Made by a program: the position numbers and the translations under genes. A stretch of DNA of 64,000 bases from Bacillus alkalicellulosilyticus (GTDB lineage Bacteria > Bacillota > Bacilli > Bacillales > Bacillaceae_F): positions 3,876,068 to 3,940,067 of the forward strand of contig NZ_KV917381.1 in assembly GCF_002019795.1 (NCBI RefSeq), read 5' to 3'. The notes under the pieces are model-generated. The model did not search any database and was not told the origin of the DNA. It worked only from the letters and a program-made list of their open reading frames with translations. Positions 32,738 to 42,100 of this stretch are shown in pieces. Each line of letters opens with the position of its first letter. The first letter of the stretch is position 1.

Positions 32738-34522
32738 TTATCTTGTTTTAGTAATAAACTCTAGGTCTACCATTCCATGTAAATCAAATGGTTTTTTTAC
32801 ATATCCTGCCTGAGCAGATAACTCTGCAAATTCTAATAATGTTTCTTCATTTATTTCAGATGTTATTTTAATTCGTTCAAGTGATGAACCAATTACGTCT
32901 TCCGGGAGCTCTTTATTCGTTAACTCTTTTAATTTTACATTGAACAACGTTTTCGACTCTTCTGGATGATTTTCAATGAATGAAATGACATTAACATGAG
33001 CTTGGATAAATTGCTCGACAACTTCAGGATGTTGTTGCTTAAACGCTTCTCTTACAATCACAACCGTTGTCGGGTATTCGCCATTTTTCCAAATGTCGTT
33101 TGAATCTACTAAGATAACGGCTTCTGTTTTGTCTATGAGTTGACTTCCCCATGGCTCAGGTACAATGGCTGCATCGATTTCCCCTTGTAAAAACAATGTC
33201 ACCATATCAGCTGGAGCACTTTGGATAATGTCTACCGTTCCGCCTAGTTTTTTGTCTTTTAGCCCTTTTTGCTCAAGAACATGACGTAGCTGAATATCCT
33301 GTGTGTTTCCTAATTGCGGAACCGCCACTCTTTTTCCATCTAGGTCATCAACGGTTGTTATCTCAGGCGATGCAACGAGCACCGTACCTCCATCCGTAAC
33401 ACCTGCGATAATACGCGACCCTTGACTATTCAAGTAATTTGTAATCGCTGGTCCAGGACCTACATACGCTACATCAATTTGACCTGCTGACAAAGCTTCC
33501 ATTAAAGTGGGGCCTCCATCAAAGTGGTGAGCCTCGATCGTCACACCTTGAAGTTCATCTTCAAATTTCCCGCTTTGTAGCCCAACAAGTGCTGGCATAT
33601 GGGTGATATTCGGTAGGAACCCGAATCGTACAGTTTCTTCATTTGCTTTAGATCCTGATAGGGAGCTGACTGCAATTACACCAATAATTGCTACAACAAG
33701 CGCAATGGGAGCCCATTTGCGGAGCGGCCCTTTTTGCTTTACTTTTTTCCCATCATCTTTCTTAAGTCCCCAACGAACAAGAATGTTATCTTCTACTTTA
33801 CGGAAGATAAAGTGGTCAACGAGTGAACCTTGGATTGCAATGATAATAATAACCGCAAGCACTAAGCTCATATCCCCAAGGTTTCGTCCTAACATAAGCA
33901 CTTGCCCTAATCCCGTTCCACTACCAATTAATTCTCCAGCTAATAACGCTCTCCAGGCAAAGGCCCAAGCCATTCTCATTCCCGTAATCATTTGCGGAAT
34001 CGCAGCCGGGAGCATGACTTTTGTAAACAGTTTTACTCCTTTGACGTTCATCATTTTTGCTGCAGAAATATAGACGCGGTCTACACTTCGAATGCCGCTT
34101 TCTGTATTGAGCGTCATCGTCCATGTCGCCCCAAGCGCGACAACAAAGATAATCGCTTGGTCGCCAATTCCAAACCAGAGAATCGCAATTGGTAACCACG
34201 CAATACTTGGAATCGTTTGTAACGCCATAATCGCTCTTCCGATAGTATCGGATAAAAGTGAAAATCTAGCTATGAGTGTTCCTAACAGCACTCCGATAAT
34301 AATCGCTAGGCCATATCCAATAATCAGTCGTTTTAAGCTTGCTCCAACTGCCAATAAAAGCGTTTGGTCAATGATTCCTTGCACAAGCGTTGTCGCAACA
34401 TCCACTGGCCCTGGAAATAAGTTCGGGGGCCAAATTTGAAATCTATATACCGCTTCCCATGTTATGAGTAGAATGACTAGAAACAGTGCGGCTCTTAAAT
34501 TCGTACGTGTCATCAATTTCAT
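32738..34522 (-). CDS. NitT/TauT-type ABC transporter: permease fused to substrate-binding protein
   Basis: A 594-residue fusion. Residues 1-255 form a permease of the SsuC/TauC type (five or six helices; EAVYRFQIWPPNLFPGP, GRAIMALQTIPSIAWLPIAILWFG, EAA-type loop MNVKGVKLFTKVMLPAAIP). A basic linker and a membrane helix near 275-292 lead into a SsuA/TauA-like substrate-binding domain (RFGFLPNITHMPALVGLQ, YVGPGPAITNYL, IVPEPWGSQ). The tether keeps the receptor on the outer surface in place of a lipoprotein. The start overlaps the ATPase gene by 80 bp behind AAGGTGATG. The substrate is probably an organosulfonate or similar small anion; this is inference. Confidence 0.88.
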   Translation of the reverse strand: MKLMTRTNLRAALFLVILLITWEAVYRFQIWPPNLFPGPVDVATTLVQGIIDQTLLLAVGASLKRLIIGYGLAIIIGVLLGTLIARFSLLSDTIGRAIMALQTIPSIAWLPIAILWFGIGDQAIIFVVALGATWTMTLNTESGIRSVDRVYISAAKMMNVKGVKLFTKVMLPAAIPQMITGMRMAWAFAWRALLAGELIGSGTGLGQVLMLGRNLGDMSLVLAVIIIIAIQGSLVDHFIFRKVEDNILVRWGLKKDDGKKVKQKGPLRKWAPIALVVAIIGVIAVSSLSGSKANEETVRFGFLPNITHMPALVGLQSGKFEDELQGVTIEAHHFDGGPTLMEALSAGQIDVAYVGPGPAITNYLNSQGSRIIAGVTDGGTVLVASPEITTVDDLDGKRVAVPQLGNTQDIQLRHVLEQKGLKDKKLGGTVDIIQSAPADMVTLFLQGEIDAAIVPEPWGSQLIDKTEAVILVDSNDIWKNGEYPTTVVIVREAFKQQHPEVVEQFIQAHVNVISFIENHPEESKTLFNVKLKELTNKELPEDVIGSSLERIKITSEINEETLLEFAELSAQAGYVKKPFDLHGMVDLEFITKTR

Positions 34523-35282
34523 TTTTCATCACCTTTTCGATTTCTTCTCGTAAAACATCTAGTATTTTGTTTTCAATGTTTAATAGATCTTGTGTCATAA
34601 TTCGAGGACGCCCAAATGGGATTTCGAATTCCTCTTTAATTCTTCCTGGTCGTGTTGAAAAGGTGAGAATTCGGTCTGACAACGTGACAGCTTCACGAAT
34701 GTTATGGGTTACAAAAACCACACTCTTTTTCGTTTTCATGACGATTTCTTCTAGCTCGACGTGAAGCAATAATCTAGTTTGTTCATCAAGTGCTGAGAAC
34801 GGCTCATCCATCAAAAGAACTTGAGGGTCTAACGCTAACGCTCTAGCAATGGATACCCTTTGTTTCATTCCCCCTGATAACTGATGAGGATAATGCTGTG
34901 CAAATTTTGACATATGAACCATAGCTAGAAAATAAAGAACTCGCTCTTCCATCTCTTTTTTTGATAACTTGCCTTTTATTTTTAATCCAAACATGACGTT
35001 TTCAAATACCGTTAGCCAAGGAAACAGAGCTGCCTCTTGAAACACCATCATCTGTTCAGGTACTGGTTTAGTTATTTTTTTGTCTTGCAGCGTGACTGTA
35101 CTTTGTTTATCTGCTTGCTCAAGTCCCGCGATAATTTTTAAAACCGTTGATTTTCCGCATCCTGAGGGGCCAAGCAATGATACAAATTCTCCTTCTTTTA
35201 CTTGAAATGAGATATTGTCAATCGCTTGAAATGACTCACCATTTTGCATATACGTTTTACTTACATTATTAAGCTGAAGCAT
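34443..35282 (-). CDS. NitT/TauT-type ABC transporter ATP-binding protein
   Basis: A 279-residue ATPase with Walker A GPSGCGKST, signature LSGGMKQRVSIARAL, Walker B VLLMDEPFSALDEQ and switch histidine VTHNIREA. It resembles SsuB/TauB/YtlC. A C-terminal extension of about 35 residues is read from DNA that also encodes the N-terminus of the fused permease (80-bp overlap). The ATG at 35282 follows AGGGG; an ATG seven codons upstream lacks a ribosome site. Together the two genes make a complete importer. Confidence 0.9.
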   Translation of the reverse strand: MLQLNNVSKTYMQNGESFQAIDNISFQVKEGEFVSLLGPSGCGKSTVLKIIAGLEQADKQSTVTLQDKKITKPVPEQMMVFQEAALFPWLTVFENVMFGLKIKGKLSKKEMEERVLYFLAMVHMSKFAQHYPHQLSGGMKQRVSIARALALDPQVLLMDEPFSALDEQTRLLLHVELEEIVMKTKKSVVFVTHNIREAVTLSDRILTFSTRPGRIKEEFEIPFGRPRIMTQDLLNIENKILDVLREEIEKVMKNEIDDTYEFKSRTVSSHSTHNMGSGI

Positions 35283-35476
35283 CTTCTCAACCCCTAATTC
35301 CATTAATTCAAATAAAAATACTTGGTTTTTAAACTATAAGTATTCATACCTTGTTAATCGGATTATATAGTGTGTTTTACAAACCGTCAATAGGATTTAC
35401 ATTTTCTTAATAATTGATAGTTAGTATTATAAATAGTAAAATAAGAACAAACATTCTGTATAAGGGAGGTAATATT

Positions 35477-35908
35477 ATGAACTCTAATGATAAGGGAGAT
35501 ATCTCATTAACTTCAGTTATATCTTTTTTAGTAAAAAACGGTGTTAGCGTGTGTTTACCAATTACAGATAACAAACGCTACGATTTAATTATGGATAACA
35601 ATGGTAAACTTTATAAAATGCAAGTAAAAACAGCAAAACTCCATAATTCTAAAGCTTATTTAGACTTCCTTGCTTGTAGTTATAGAATGACCTCAAAAGG
35701 GAATAAAGCAAAACAATACACTAAAGAAGAAATTGATGGTTTTCTTATTTATTGCTTTGAACTTGATGCCGTTTACTTAGTATGGATTAATGAAGTCGAG
35801 GATTTAAAATCAAAAGTAAGGTTGAGAATCGATAAATGTAGAAATAACCAAGAAAATGGGATAAGATATGCTCAAGATTTTGTTTTGTTAAACCAACTCT
35901 GTATCTAA
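35477..35908 (+). CDS. PD-(D/E)XK endonuclease-fold protein
   Basis: A 143-residue protein. The N-terminal GDISLTSVISFLVKNGVSV, then PITDNKRYDLIMDNNGKLYKMQVKTA, is the core of the PDDEXK_5 family related to group I intron endonuclease I-Ssp6803I-type domains: Asp in RYDLI and the Gln-x-Lys in QVKT form the catalytic motif. A region of basic and aromatic residues follows. AAGGGAGG lies before the ATG at 35477. It stands alone, divergent from the ABC transporter and next to tRNA-Ala, without introns or methyltransferase nearby. It may be a mobile or defence-related nuclease. Confidence 0.75.
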   Translation: MNSNDKGDISLTSVISFLVKNGVSVCLPITDNKRYDLIMDNNGKLYKMQVKTAKLHNSKAYLDFLACSYRMTSKGNKAKQYTKEEIDGFLIYCFELDAVYLVWINEVEDLKSKVRLRIDKCRNNQENGIRYAQDFVLLNQLCI

Positions 35909-35968
35909 TTAAAAAAAACGACACTACTATTCAATAAAAAAATAATAGGGCCGTTAATTGTTTATGTA

Positions 35969-36044
35969 TGGTGGAGCATAGCGGGTTCGAACCGCTGACC
36001 TCTTGACTGCCAGTCAAGCACTCTCCCAGCTGAGCTAATGCCCC
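35969..36044 (-). tRNA. tRNA-Ala (anticodon GGC)
   Basis: A full 76-nt cloverleaf on the minus strand. The acceptor stem GGGGCAT pairs with ATGCTCC and contains the alanine-specific G3:U70 wobble pair. The D arm is GCTC..GAGC-like (AGCTCAGCTGGGAGAG), the anticodon stem CTTGA/TCAAG encloses loop CTGGCAG with anticodon GGC, and the T arm is AGCGGTTCGAACCCGCT. The CCA end is encoded. It reads the GCC codon (and likely GCU). Confidence 0.97.
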
Positions 36045-36146
36045 GTAGTTTTACGGATGTTCTTTCATTGAGGATCCTGTTTCTTCCTCTTCATGCGTTG
36101 CTTTGTCGCTTATGCGTCGAAACAATCGTCGTTTAATCACGATAAG

Positions 36147-36335
36147 TTATATTATAAGGATGAAGCCGGTGAACGTCAAGGCTAATAAAATGTCCAAAAT
36201 AAACCACGCAATGCCAGCCACGATAGCTACGAAAAATGCACCCAGTATGTTTTCTTTCTTAAATGTTTTGTATTTGGAATAATCAAATATAATCCAACCC
36301 ACAAAAATGGCTAAGGCAAAAAGTATGGAATCCAT
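36147..36335 (-). CDS. small two-helix membrane protein
   Basis: A 62-residue protein with two hydrophobic segments, SILFALAIFVGWIIFDYSK and NILGAFFVAIVAGIAWFILDILLALTF. I do not recognise a family. The ATG at 36335 is chosen because TTTAGGAGGG lies eight bases upstream; the longer frame would start inside weaker sequence. It lies between tRNA-Ala and yugN on the same strand. Confidence 0.6.
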   Translation of the reverse strand: MDSILFALAIFVGWIIFDYSKYKTFKKENILGAFFVAIVAGIAWFILDILLALTFTGFILII

Positions 36336-36393
36336 GAACAGCCCTCCTAAAGTTCCTCCAACCATCATACCAAGTTTAGACCGTATCGACAAG

Positions 36394-36419
36394 AAAAAAA
36401 GACCGAAAGTCTCGGTCTA
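36394..36419 (-). terminator. terminator of yugN
   Basis: On the minus strand GACCGA pairs with TCGGTC and is followed by TTTTTTT; the stem overlaps the yugN stop codon. Confidence 0.8.
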
Positions 36420-36818
36420 TAAATATAGAATGGTGGCTTCTAGTTCTTGAATGAGATTTTGAGCAATTGGAATATATTTTTCTTTTATGGAAGCATCTTT
36501 GTCTTGTGGTTCTGAAAACTGATTAAGTACTGGGTACTTATCACCGACATAGTCATCTAAGCCACGTTGATATTTATGGGCAAGTAGAAAAGGCTTCATT
36601 AATCTCACCTTGACACCTCTTTGTTCTAATTCCCCGTTTGTGGCTTCAAACGGAAGTCGAAAAAAGATATAACTGCCGTCGTCATCAATTTTATAATCAA
36701 AATAGCCATGGTCATAATCCCAGTTTCCACCGATAACGTATCCAAGTGGCTTTAATTTTTGTTCTAAATCATATAGGACAAATTCTTTATGTTCAACAGC
36801 CGATTGTAATGGAATCAT
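36417..36818 (-). CDS. yugN: YugN-like family protein
   Basis: A 133-residue cytosolic protein. The blocks LGYVIGGNWDYDHGYFDYKID, YIFFRLPFEATNG and VRLMKPFLLAHKYQRGLDD are characteristic of the YugN family. In B. subtilis yugN is close to pgi, and the same holds here. Function is unknown. The ATG at 36818 follows AAAGGA. Confidence 0.88.
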   Translation of the reverse strand: MIPLQSAVEHKEFVLYDLEQKLKPLGYVIGGNWDYDHGYFDYKIDDDGSYIFFRLPFEATNGELEQRGVKVRLMKPFLLAHKYQRGLDDYVGDKYPVLNQFSEPQDKDASIKEKYIPIAQNLIQELEATILYL

Positions 36819-36872
36819 CACGATCAATCCTTTCAGCGAAGCATTGTTGTTTTTAGATTGCCCGATAACAGA

Positions 36873-36912
36873 AAAAACATGCTAAACAGTTTCCCGTCTA
36901 GCATGCTTTTTC
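36873..36912 (-). terminator. terminator of pgi
   Basis: On the minus strand AAGCATGCTA pairs with TAGCATGTTTT followed by T residues, immediately after the pgi stop. Confidence 0.8.
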
Positions 36913-38265
36913 TTATTTTAAACGCTCTTCTAATTCAGCTTTTTCTTTTTCAAATCCAGGCTTACCTAATAGAGCAAACATGTTTTTCTTATATGCTTCT
37001 ACTCCAGGTTGGTCAAATGGATTTACTCCTAATAAGTACCCACTTATCGCACAAGCTTTCTCGAAGAAATAAACTAAGTATCCGAAAGAATACTCATTTA
37101 ACTCTGGGATTGACACAATCAGGTTAGGTACTCCTCCATCTGTGTGCGCAAGTAACGTTCCTTGGAACGCTTTTTTATTAACAAAGTCCATCGTTTGTCC
37201 AGCTAGATAGTTAAGCCCATCTAAATCTTGCTCAGCTTCCTCAATGACAACTTCCTCACTTACTTTTTCAACATGTAGGATCGTTTCAAAAAGGTCACGT
37301 CGTCCTTCTTGAATGTATTGTCCCATTGAGTGAAGGTCAGTTGAGAAGTCAACTGCTGCTGGGAAGATTCCTTTTAAATCTTTTCCTTCACTTTCGCCGT
37401 AAAGTTGTTTCCACCATTCAGATACAAAGTGCAGCTGTGGCTCATAGTTAACCATAAGCTCAATCGTTTTTCCTTTGTTATATAATGCATTTCGAACTGC
37501 CGCATATTGATATGCTTGGTTCTCAGCTAGGCTAGCATTGTTTAAATCATCGCTAGCATCCTGTGCACCTTTCATCATTTTTTCGATATCAAGTCCAGCT
37601 ACAGCAATAGGTAATAAACCAACAGCTGTTAAGACGGAATAACGTCCACCGACATCATCAGGAATCACAAATGACTCATAGCCTTCTTCATTAGCAAGAG
37701 TTTTAAGAGCGCCACGAGCTTTATCAGTTGTTGCATAAATGCGACTTTTTGCTTCTTCTTTTCCATATTTCTTTTCAAGGAAATCACGGAATATGCGGAA
37801 TGCAATTGCAGGCTCAGTTGTTGTACCAGATTTTGAAATGACGTTAACTGATACGTCTTTTCCTTCTAATAGCTGAAGTAAGTGCTTTACATACGTAGAA
37901 GAGATATTTTGTCCAACGAAAAAGACTTGTGGTGTTTTTCTCTCTTCTTTTGTAAGGGTGTTATAAAAAGAGTGCTGTAATGCTTCAATCGCTGCACGAG
38001 CCCCTAAGTATGATCCACCAATACCGATAACAAGTAGCACATCTGAATCAGACTTAATCTTTTCAGCCGACTTTTGAATGCGAGCAAATTCCTCTTTATC
38101 ATAATCGTGGGGAAGAGTCACCCATCCTAAATAATCATTTCCCGCTCCTGTTCCGTTATGTAATGCTTCATGTGCGGCACTGATACTATGTTGGAAGTAA
38201 TCAACTTCATGTTGTCCAACAAAATCTAATGCTTGTTTGTAATCAAATTTCAATTTACTAGTCAT
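36913..38265 (-). CDS. pgi: glucose-6-phosphate isomerase
   Basis: A 450-residue isomerase that interconverts glucose-6-phosphate and fructose-6-phosphate in glycolysis. Signatures are [50 protein letters not shown] and the C-terminal [14 protein letters not shown]. The length matches the Bacillus enzyme. AGGAGG lies before the ATG. It forms part of a conserved block with yugN and the yugJ-type dehydrogenase. Confidence 0.97.
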   Translation of the reverse strand: MTSKLKFDYKQALDFVGQHEVDYFQHSISAAHEALHNGTGAGNDYLGWVTLPHDYDKEEFARIQKSAEKIKSDSDVLLVIGIGGSYLGARAAIEALQHSFYNTLTKEERKTPQVFFVGQNISSTYVKHLLQLLEGKDVSVNVISKSGTTTEPAIAFRIFRDFLEKKYGKEEAKSRIYATTDKARGALKTLANEEGYESFVIPDDVGGRYSVLTAVGLLPIAVAGLDIEKMMKGAQDASDDLNNASLAENQAYQYAAVRNALYNKGKTIELMVNYEPQLHFVSEWWKQLYGESEGKDLKGIFPAAVDFSTDLHSMGQYIQEGRRDLFETILHVEKVSEEVVIEEAEQDLDGLNYLAGQTMDFVNKKAFQGTLLAHTDGGVPNLIVSIPELNEYSFGYLVYFFEKACAISGYLLGVNPFDQPGVEAYKKNMFALLGKPGFEKEKAELEERLK

Positions 38266-38429
38266 AATTTCCTCCTATGTATTTCATCTATTCTTTATCA
38301 CTTTAATCAAACAAACTAAACAATTCAAGAAACTTTTTAATGAATTTTGATATTTCAAGCAATTATTATGAAAAAATGACTTGTCTATTTTTTATATGGA
38401 GCACTAAGCAAAGTCAGTGCTCTGGTGTC

Positions 38430-39596
38430 TTATAATGCGCTTTTTAAAATAGAAATGACATCTTCTTTTCCTAATTTTTTAAAGTTTCCAAACGAACCAT
38501 TTTTCGTCGCAATGTCCGCAAGCCTCTCGAGTTGACTGTCATCAATGTCATAGTCAGCAAGACGAGATGGTGCGCCAAGTCCAACCCAAAACTGTGATAG
38601 CTTATCAATCCCTTCTAAGGCAATCTCTTCATCAGTCTTTCCTTCTGGGTCAACTCCTAGTACACGAATAGCTAATTGAACATGACGGTCCATGTTTCTT
38701 TCTTGTATTGAGTATCTAAGCCAGTGTGGAAAAATAATAGCTAAGCCACCAGCATGAGGAATATCATACACTGCAGAAATGGCATGCTCTAAGTTATGTG
38801 AACCCCAATCTCCACGTGAGCCCATTTGAATAGTTCCATTAAGTGCCATGGTTCCGCAATATAAGATGGTTTCGCGGTGCTCATAATTTTCAAGATTCTC
38901 GAGTAATCTTGGGGCCGTTTCAATCACTGTTTTTAAAATGGATTCAGCAAAGCGATCTTGTAACGGCGTATTTGTTTGGTGATGAAAATAAGACTCAAGT
39001 ACATGACTCATAATATCAACAACACCGTATACGGTATGATCTTCAGGAACGGTCACTGTAAACTGAGGGTCTAATATTGAGAAAGCCGGGTATGAATACG
39101 GACTGTTCCATCCAACCTTCTCATTTGTTTCCCAATTCGTAATTACGGAGTTGGCATTCATTTCTGACCCTGTAGCAGCCAACGTTAGTACAGTCCCAAG
39201 TGGCAACGCACCTGTTGCCTTTTCCTTTTTGATGATGATATCCCAGACATCTCCATCAAACTTAGCACCGACTGCAATGGCTTTCGCTGCATCAATCACA
39301 CTTCCGCCACCGACAGCTAATACTAAATCAATGTTTTGCTGTCTGCAGATTTCAACACCTTTATGTACACTTGTTAATCTTGGATTTGGTTCAACACCTG
39401 CTAATTCAAATACATTTGCATTCACTTTTTGAAGCTCAGACATCACATTATCATAAAGTCCATTTTTTATTATACTTCCGCCACCATAGACCACTAACAC
39501 ATTTTTCCCATATTGACTTACTTCCTGAGAAAGCTGCTCTAGTTGGTTTTTCCCAAATATTAATTTCGTTGGATTATGAAACGTAAAATTGATCAT
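38430..39596 (-). CDS. yugJ: iron-containing alcohol dehydrogenase, YugJ-type
   Basis: A 388-residue group III alcohol dehydrogenase. The NAD site [13 protein letters not shown] and the metal ligands region ([18 protein letters not shown]..., and [21 protein letters not shown]) match NADH-dependent butanol dehydrogenases (BdhA, YugJ, YugK). The ATG at 39596 follows GGAAGGAG; the GTG three codons earlier overlaps the ribosome site. Its place between yuzA and pgi equals B. subtilis yugJ/yugK. The physiological substrate is likely an aldehyde. Confidence 0.88.
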   Translation of the reverse strand: MINFTFHNPTKLIFGKNQLEQLSQEVSQYGKNVLVVYGGGSIIKNGLYDNVMSELQKVNANVFELAGVEPNPRLTSVHKGVEICRQQNIDLVLAVGGGSVIDAAKAIAVGAKFDGDVWDIIIKKEKATGALPLGTVLTLAATGSEMNANSVITNWETNEKVGWNSPYSYPAFSILDPQFTVTVPEDHTVYGVVDIMSHVLESYFHHQTNTPLQDRFAESILKTVIETAPRLLENLENYEHRETILYCGTMALNGTIQMGSRGDWGSHNLEHAISAVYDIPHAGGLAIIFPHWLRYSIQERNMDRHVQLAIRVLGVDPEGKTDEEIALEGIDKLSQFWVGLGAPSRLADYDIDDSQLERLADIATKNGSFGNFKKLGKEDVISILKSAL

Positions 39597-39784
39597 GTTC
39601 TTCACTCCTTCCTAAATATTATCCCCTAACTTGAAAACCTATGTAAAGTAGAATGGCTCATCATTAAATTAATTTAAAATCATATTTATTTTTAGAGATG
39701 ATGCATAATTAAACGGCTATTGCGTCATTCTAAAATGTACAAGCACGATTGTATGTGCTAACTACCATAACGGAGGTGAATGTT

Positions 39785-40012
39785 GTGAGCGGCATTCAAC
39801 GTACAGCTTTGGTTCTAGCCATAATTGGTGCAATTAACTGGGGGCTTATTGGCTTCTTCCGATTCGACCTAGTGGCAGCGATTTTCGGTGGACAAGCTGC
39901 AGGCTTTTCACGCTTTATTTATGCCCTTGTCGGTTTAGCAGGTCTTTATTGCATCTCTATTCTTTTTAAGCCTGACGAAGAGCTTGAAAGAAGTCCTGAG
40001 ACACAGCGTTAA
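39785..40012 (+). CDS. yuzA: DUF378 membrane protein YuzA
   Basis: A 75-residue protein with two membrane helices and the DUF378 signature LAIIGAINWGLIGFFRFDLVAAIFGG ... RFIYALVGLAGLY. The GTG at 39785 is used because CGGAGGTG precedes it by about eight bases. It corresponds to yuzA in the yug block. Function is unknown. It is followed by a strong bidirectional terminator. Confidence 0.88.
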   Translation: MSGIQRTALVLAIIGAINWGLIGFFRFDLVAAIFGGQAAGFSRFIYALVGLAGLYCISILFKPDEELERSPETQR

Positions 40013-40018
40013 TCTAAT

Positions 40019-40053
40019 AAAAAGAGGAGCCTTTAACAGGCCCCTCTTTTTTC
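40019..40053. terminator. bidirectional terminator
   Basis: AAAAAGAGGAGCCT pairs with AGGCCCCTCTTTTTT with T-runs both ways, between convergent yuzA and yugI. Confidence 0.9.
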
Positions 40054-40058
40054 TTGCT

Positions 40059-40484
40059 TTATTTTTTTGCTCTTTTGTTTAAGTCCGCTTGAATTTCATT
40101 TGATTGCTTTAACCAATCTTTAAGCTTATCTTCAAGAGTGTTAAACCCTTGAGCTTTTTGTTGCTTATTGTTGTCAAAGCTTCCGCCTCTATTTACAGGT
40201 GGACGTTTTGGTCTTTCTTGACGCTCCGGACGTTCTGGAGCAGGTTGTGTTGCGCGAATAGAAAGAGAAATCTTTCCAGACGCCTCATCAATTGACATAA
40301 CTTTAACCTTTACTTCGTCTCCCACTGTTAAGACATCATTAATATCCTTTACGAAACCGTGTGCTACTTCAGAAATATGAACTAAGCCTTGTTTTTTCTC
40401 ATCAAGTGCAACGAACGCACCGAATGGTTTAAGACCAGTCACCTTCCCTTCAACGATACTACCTACCTCAATATTTGCTACCAT
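40059..40484 (-). CDS. yugI: S1 RNA-binding domain protein YugI
   Basis: A 141-residue general-stress-type protein. The S1 domain is residues 1-75 (GSIVEGKVTGLKPFGAFVAL, GLVHISEVAHGFV, VKVKVMSIDEASGKISLSIRA), followed by a basic, proline- and arginine-rich linker (PERPERQERPKRPP) and a short helix. YugI/GSP13 associates with ribosomes in B. subtilis. AGGGAG precedes the ATG at 40484. It is convergent with yuzA as in the B. subtilis block. Confidence 0.9.
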   Translation of the reverse strand: MVANIEVGSIVEGKVTGLKPFGAFVALDEKKQGLVHISEVAHGFVKDINDVLTVGDEVKVKVMSIDEASGKISLSIRATQPAPERPERQERPKRPPVNRGGSFDNNKQQKAQGFNTLEDKLKDWLKQSNEIQADLNKRAKK

Positions 40485-40573
40485 CAAAACATCTCCCTAA
40501 CATTTTATTAACTTATACAGTTTAACACAATGACTCACGTAACGCAAAAACCAATTAAGCCCTATTGCCCAGT

Positions 40574-41719
40574 TCATTTCTGTTTAAGGGAAAGTTGGCC
40601 TCTTTCATATTTCCATTGTTCTATCGTCATTCCTAAAGCCTTTTCAAACTTTTCAATAATAAAAAGCTCTCTTGGTTCAGCAAATGACAGAACAGTTCCG
40701 GATTTTCCCATTCTCCCTGTTCGTCCCGCTCGATGCAGATAAGCCTCTTCATCAAATGGGAGATGCAGATTTATAATATGTGTCACATCAGAAACATCTA
40801 ATCCTCTTGCCGCCACATCTGAGGCCACTAAAATATGCACTTCTCCTTCATGAAACATCTTCAATGCCTTGGCACGAGCTGTTTTTTCTAAATCAGCTGA
40901 TATCGACAGTGCTTTAATGCCTTTGTACTGTAATTTTTCTGTCGTTTCATTGACTTTATCAATATGATTAACAAAGACAATTCCTCGTTCAATTGGAATA
41001 TTTCGAGTTAATTTTTGGATTACGTTTATTCTGTCACGCAAATCGCAAATCATATAACCATGATCAACATTCTCTGTAGATACTAATTCCCCTTCAGCCG
41101 AAAGATAAACCGGAGAATATACTTCCTCAGATAGTATTCTTTTCACTTGCTCATTCATTGTCGCCGACACAAAGATATATTGACTATTTTTATCAATCCG
41201 TTTTAACAATTGCACAACTGTTTTCCACTGTTCTCTCTCTTGAACAAAACGATCCGCCTCATCCACAGCTACAAATTTTACTTGATGCATCTTTAGTTTC
41301 TTACGTTCTACAAGTTCTAACACCCGACCAGGAGTACCTACAACAATTTGCGGTTTTTGTTTTTTTAATTTATCTAGCTGACGATTAATATTGGCACTCC
41401 CAATAAATGCGTCTGATAGAATGCCTGTCCCGGCTGTTAATTCTTTAACCACTTCATACGTTTGCATAGCTAGTTCATGAGTTGGTGAGAGGATAAGAGC
41501 CTGTAGGTCTTTATTTGAAGAATCTAGTTTTGAAAGAATCGGCAACAAAAAGGCTAGTGTCTTCCCTGTCCCTGTCTGAGATCGAGCTAACACATTTTGT
41601 CCTTCTAACATTTCAGGTATGACTTTATTTTGGATATCCGTCGGGATTTCAATTCCTTTTTTATGTAATGCTTCAAGTAAAAATGGCGCCAACTGAAAGG
41701 CGGTAAAGCTATTTTCCAT
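40574..41719 (-). CDS. DEAD-box ATP-dependent RNA helicase
   Basis: A 381-residue minimal DEAD-box helicase without C-terminal RNA-binding tail. Motifs are ARSQTGTGKT (I), TPGR (Ib), VDEADRF (II), SATMN (III), LVASDVAARGLDV (V) and HRAGRTGRMG (VI). The short length resembles YfmL-type helicases involved in ribosome assembly. It sits inside the yug block between alaT and yugI, where B. subtilis has none, so it is probably a lineage insertion. The ATG at 41719 follows AAGGAG at slightly long spacing. Confidence 0.92.
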   Translation of the reverse strand: MENSFTAFQLAPFLLEALHKKGIEIPTDIQNKVIPEMLEGQNVLARSQTGTGKTLAFLLPILSKLDSSNKDLQALILSPTHELAMQTYEVVKELTAGTGILSDAFIGSANINRQLDKLKKQKPQIVVGTPGRVLELVERKKLKMHQVKFVAVDEADRFVQEREQWKTVVQLLKRIDKNSQYIFVSATMNEQVKRILSEEVYSPVYLSAEGELVSTENVDHGYMICDLRDRINVIQKLTRNIPIERGIVFVNHIDKVNETTEKLQYKGIKALSISADLEKTARAKALKMFHEGEVHILVASDVAARGLDVSDVTHIINLHLPFDEEAYLHRAGRTGRMGKSGTVLSFAEPRELFIIEKFEKALGMTIEQWKYERGQLSLKQK

Positions 41720-41873
41720 GATAATTCTCTCCTTATTTACCAATATACACTTAGTTCATCGTACTTGTTTTTATGAAAATGAACAAGTTTTGTAAAATTT
41801 ATTTATTTTCAGGTTTAAGGTTGTGACATTCTGGCAATAACTGTACTACCATATAGTATTCCCCCTTTTTAAG

Positions 41874-41902
41874 GACAAAGCACAAAGCTTTGTCTTTTTT
41901 TT
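41874..41902 (+). terminator. terminator-like hairpin
   Basis: GACAAAGC pairs with GCTTTGTC and is followed by eight T residues, on the plus strand between two minus-strand genes. No plus-strand gene precedes it. Confidence 0.5.
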
Positions 41903-41930
41903 ATCAAAAAAGGTCTTCATTTTTTGAGAT

Positions 41931-42018
41931 GCGATGAGAGTAGCCAATGCCATCTTTTAAAAAGTACTTTAATAAGTGTACTTCTTATTAAAGTGCGCGC
42001 AGTGTGCGAAGCTATCGC
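41931..42018. repeat. long interrupted hairpin repeat, copy F
   Basis: A diverged copy of the family: GCGATG pairs with TATCGC, GTACTTTAATAAG with CTTATTAAAGTGC, around the conserved TGTACTT loop. Relative to the copies at 12041 and 13556, several stem positions have changed on both sides together, keeping pairing. The GTGCGAAG internal-loop sequence is kept on the right side. Confidence 0.7.
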
Positions 42019-42055
42019 TCTCCTTGCTTAATCTTTCAAACGTTTTTACAAATAA

Positions 42056-42090
42056 AAAACCAGATGCGGTTTTAATACCAACATCCGGTT
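42056..42090 (-). terminator. terminator of alaT
   Basis: On the minus strand AACCGGATG pairs with CATCTGGTT and is followed by TTTTTAT. Confidence 0.75.
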
Positions 42091-42100
42091 GTAACAATTA

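Noticed and set aside
33603-34439. Several plus-strand and shifted-frame ORFs opposite the fused ABC permease
   Set aside because: Antisense shadows of a well-supported coding region with family motifs.
32738-34522. Fusion of permease and receptor as an assembly frameshift artefact
   Set aside because: The frame is continuous over a sensible basic linker and an added membrane helix, so a genuine fusion is more likely.
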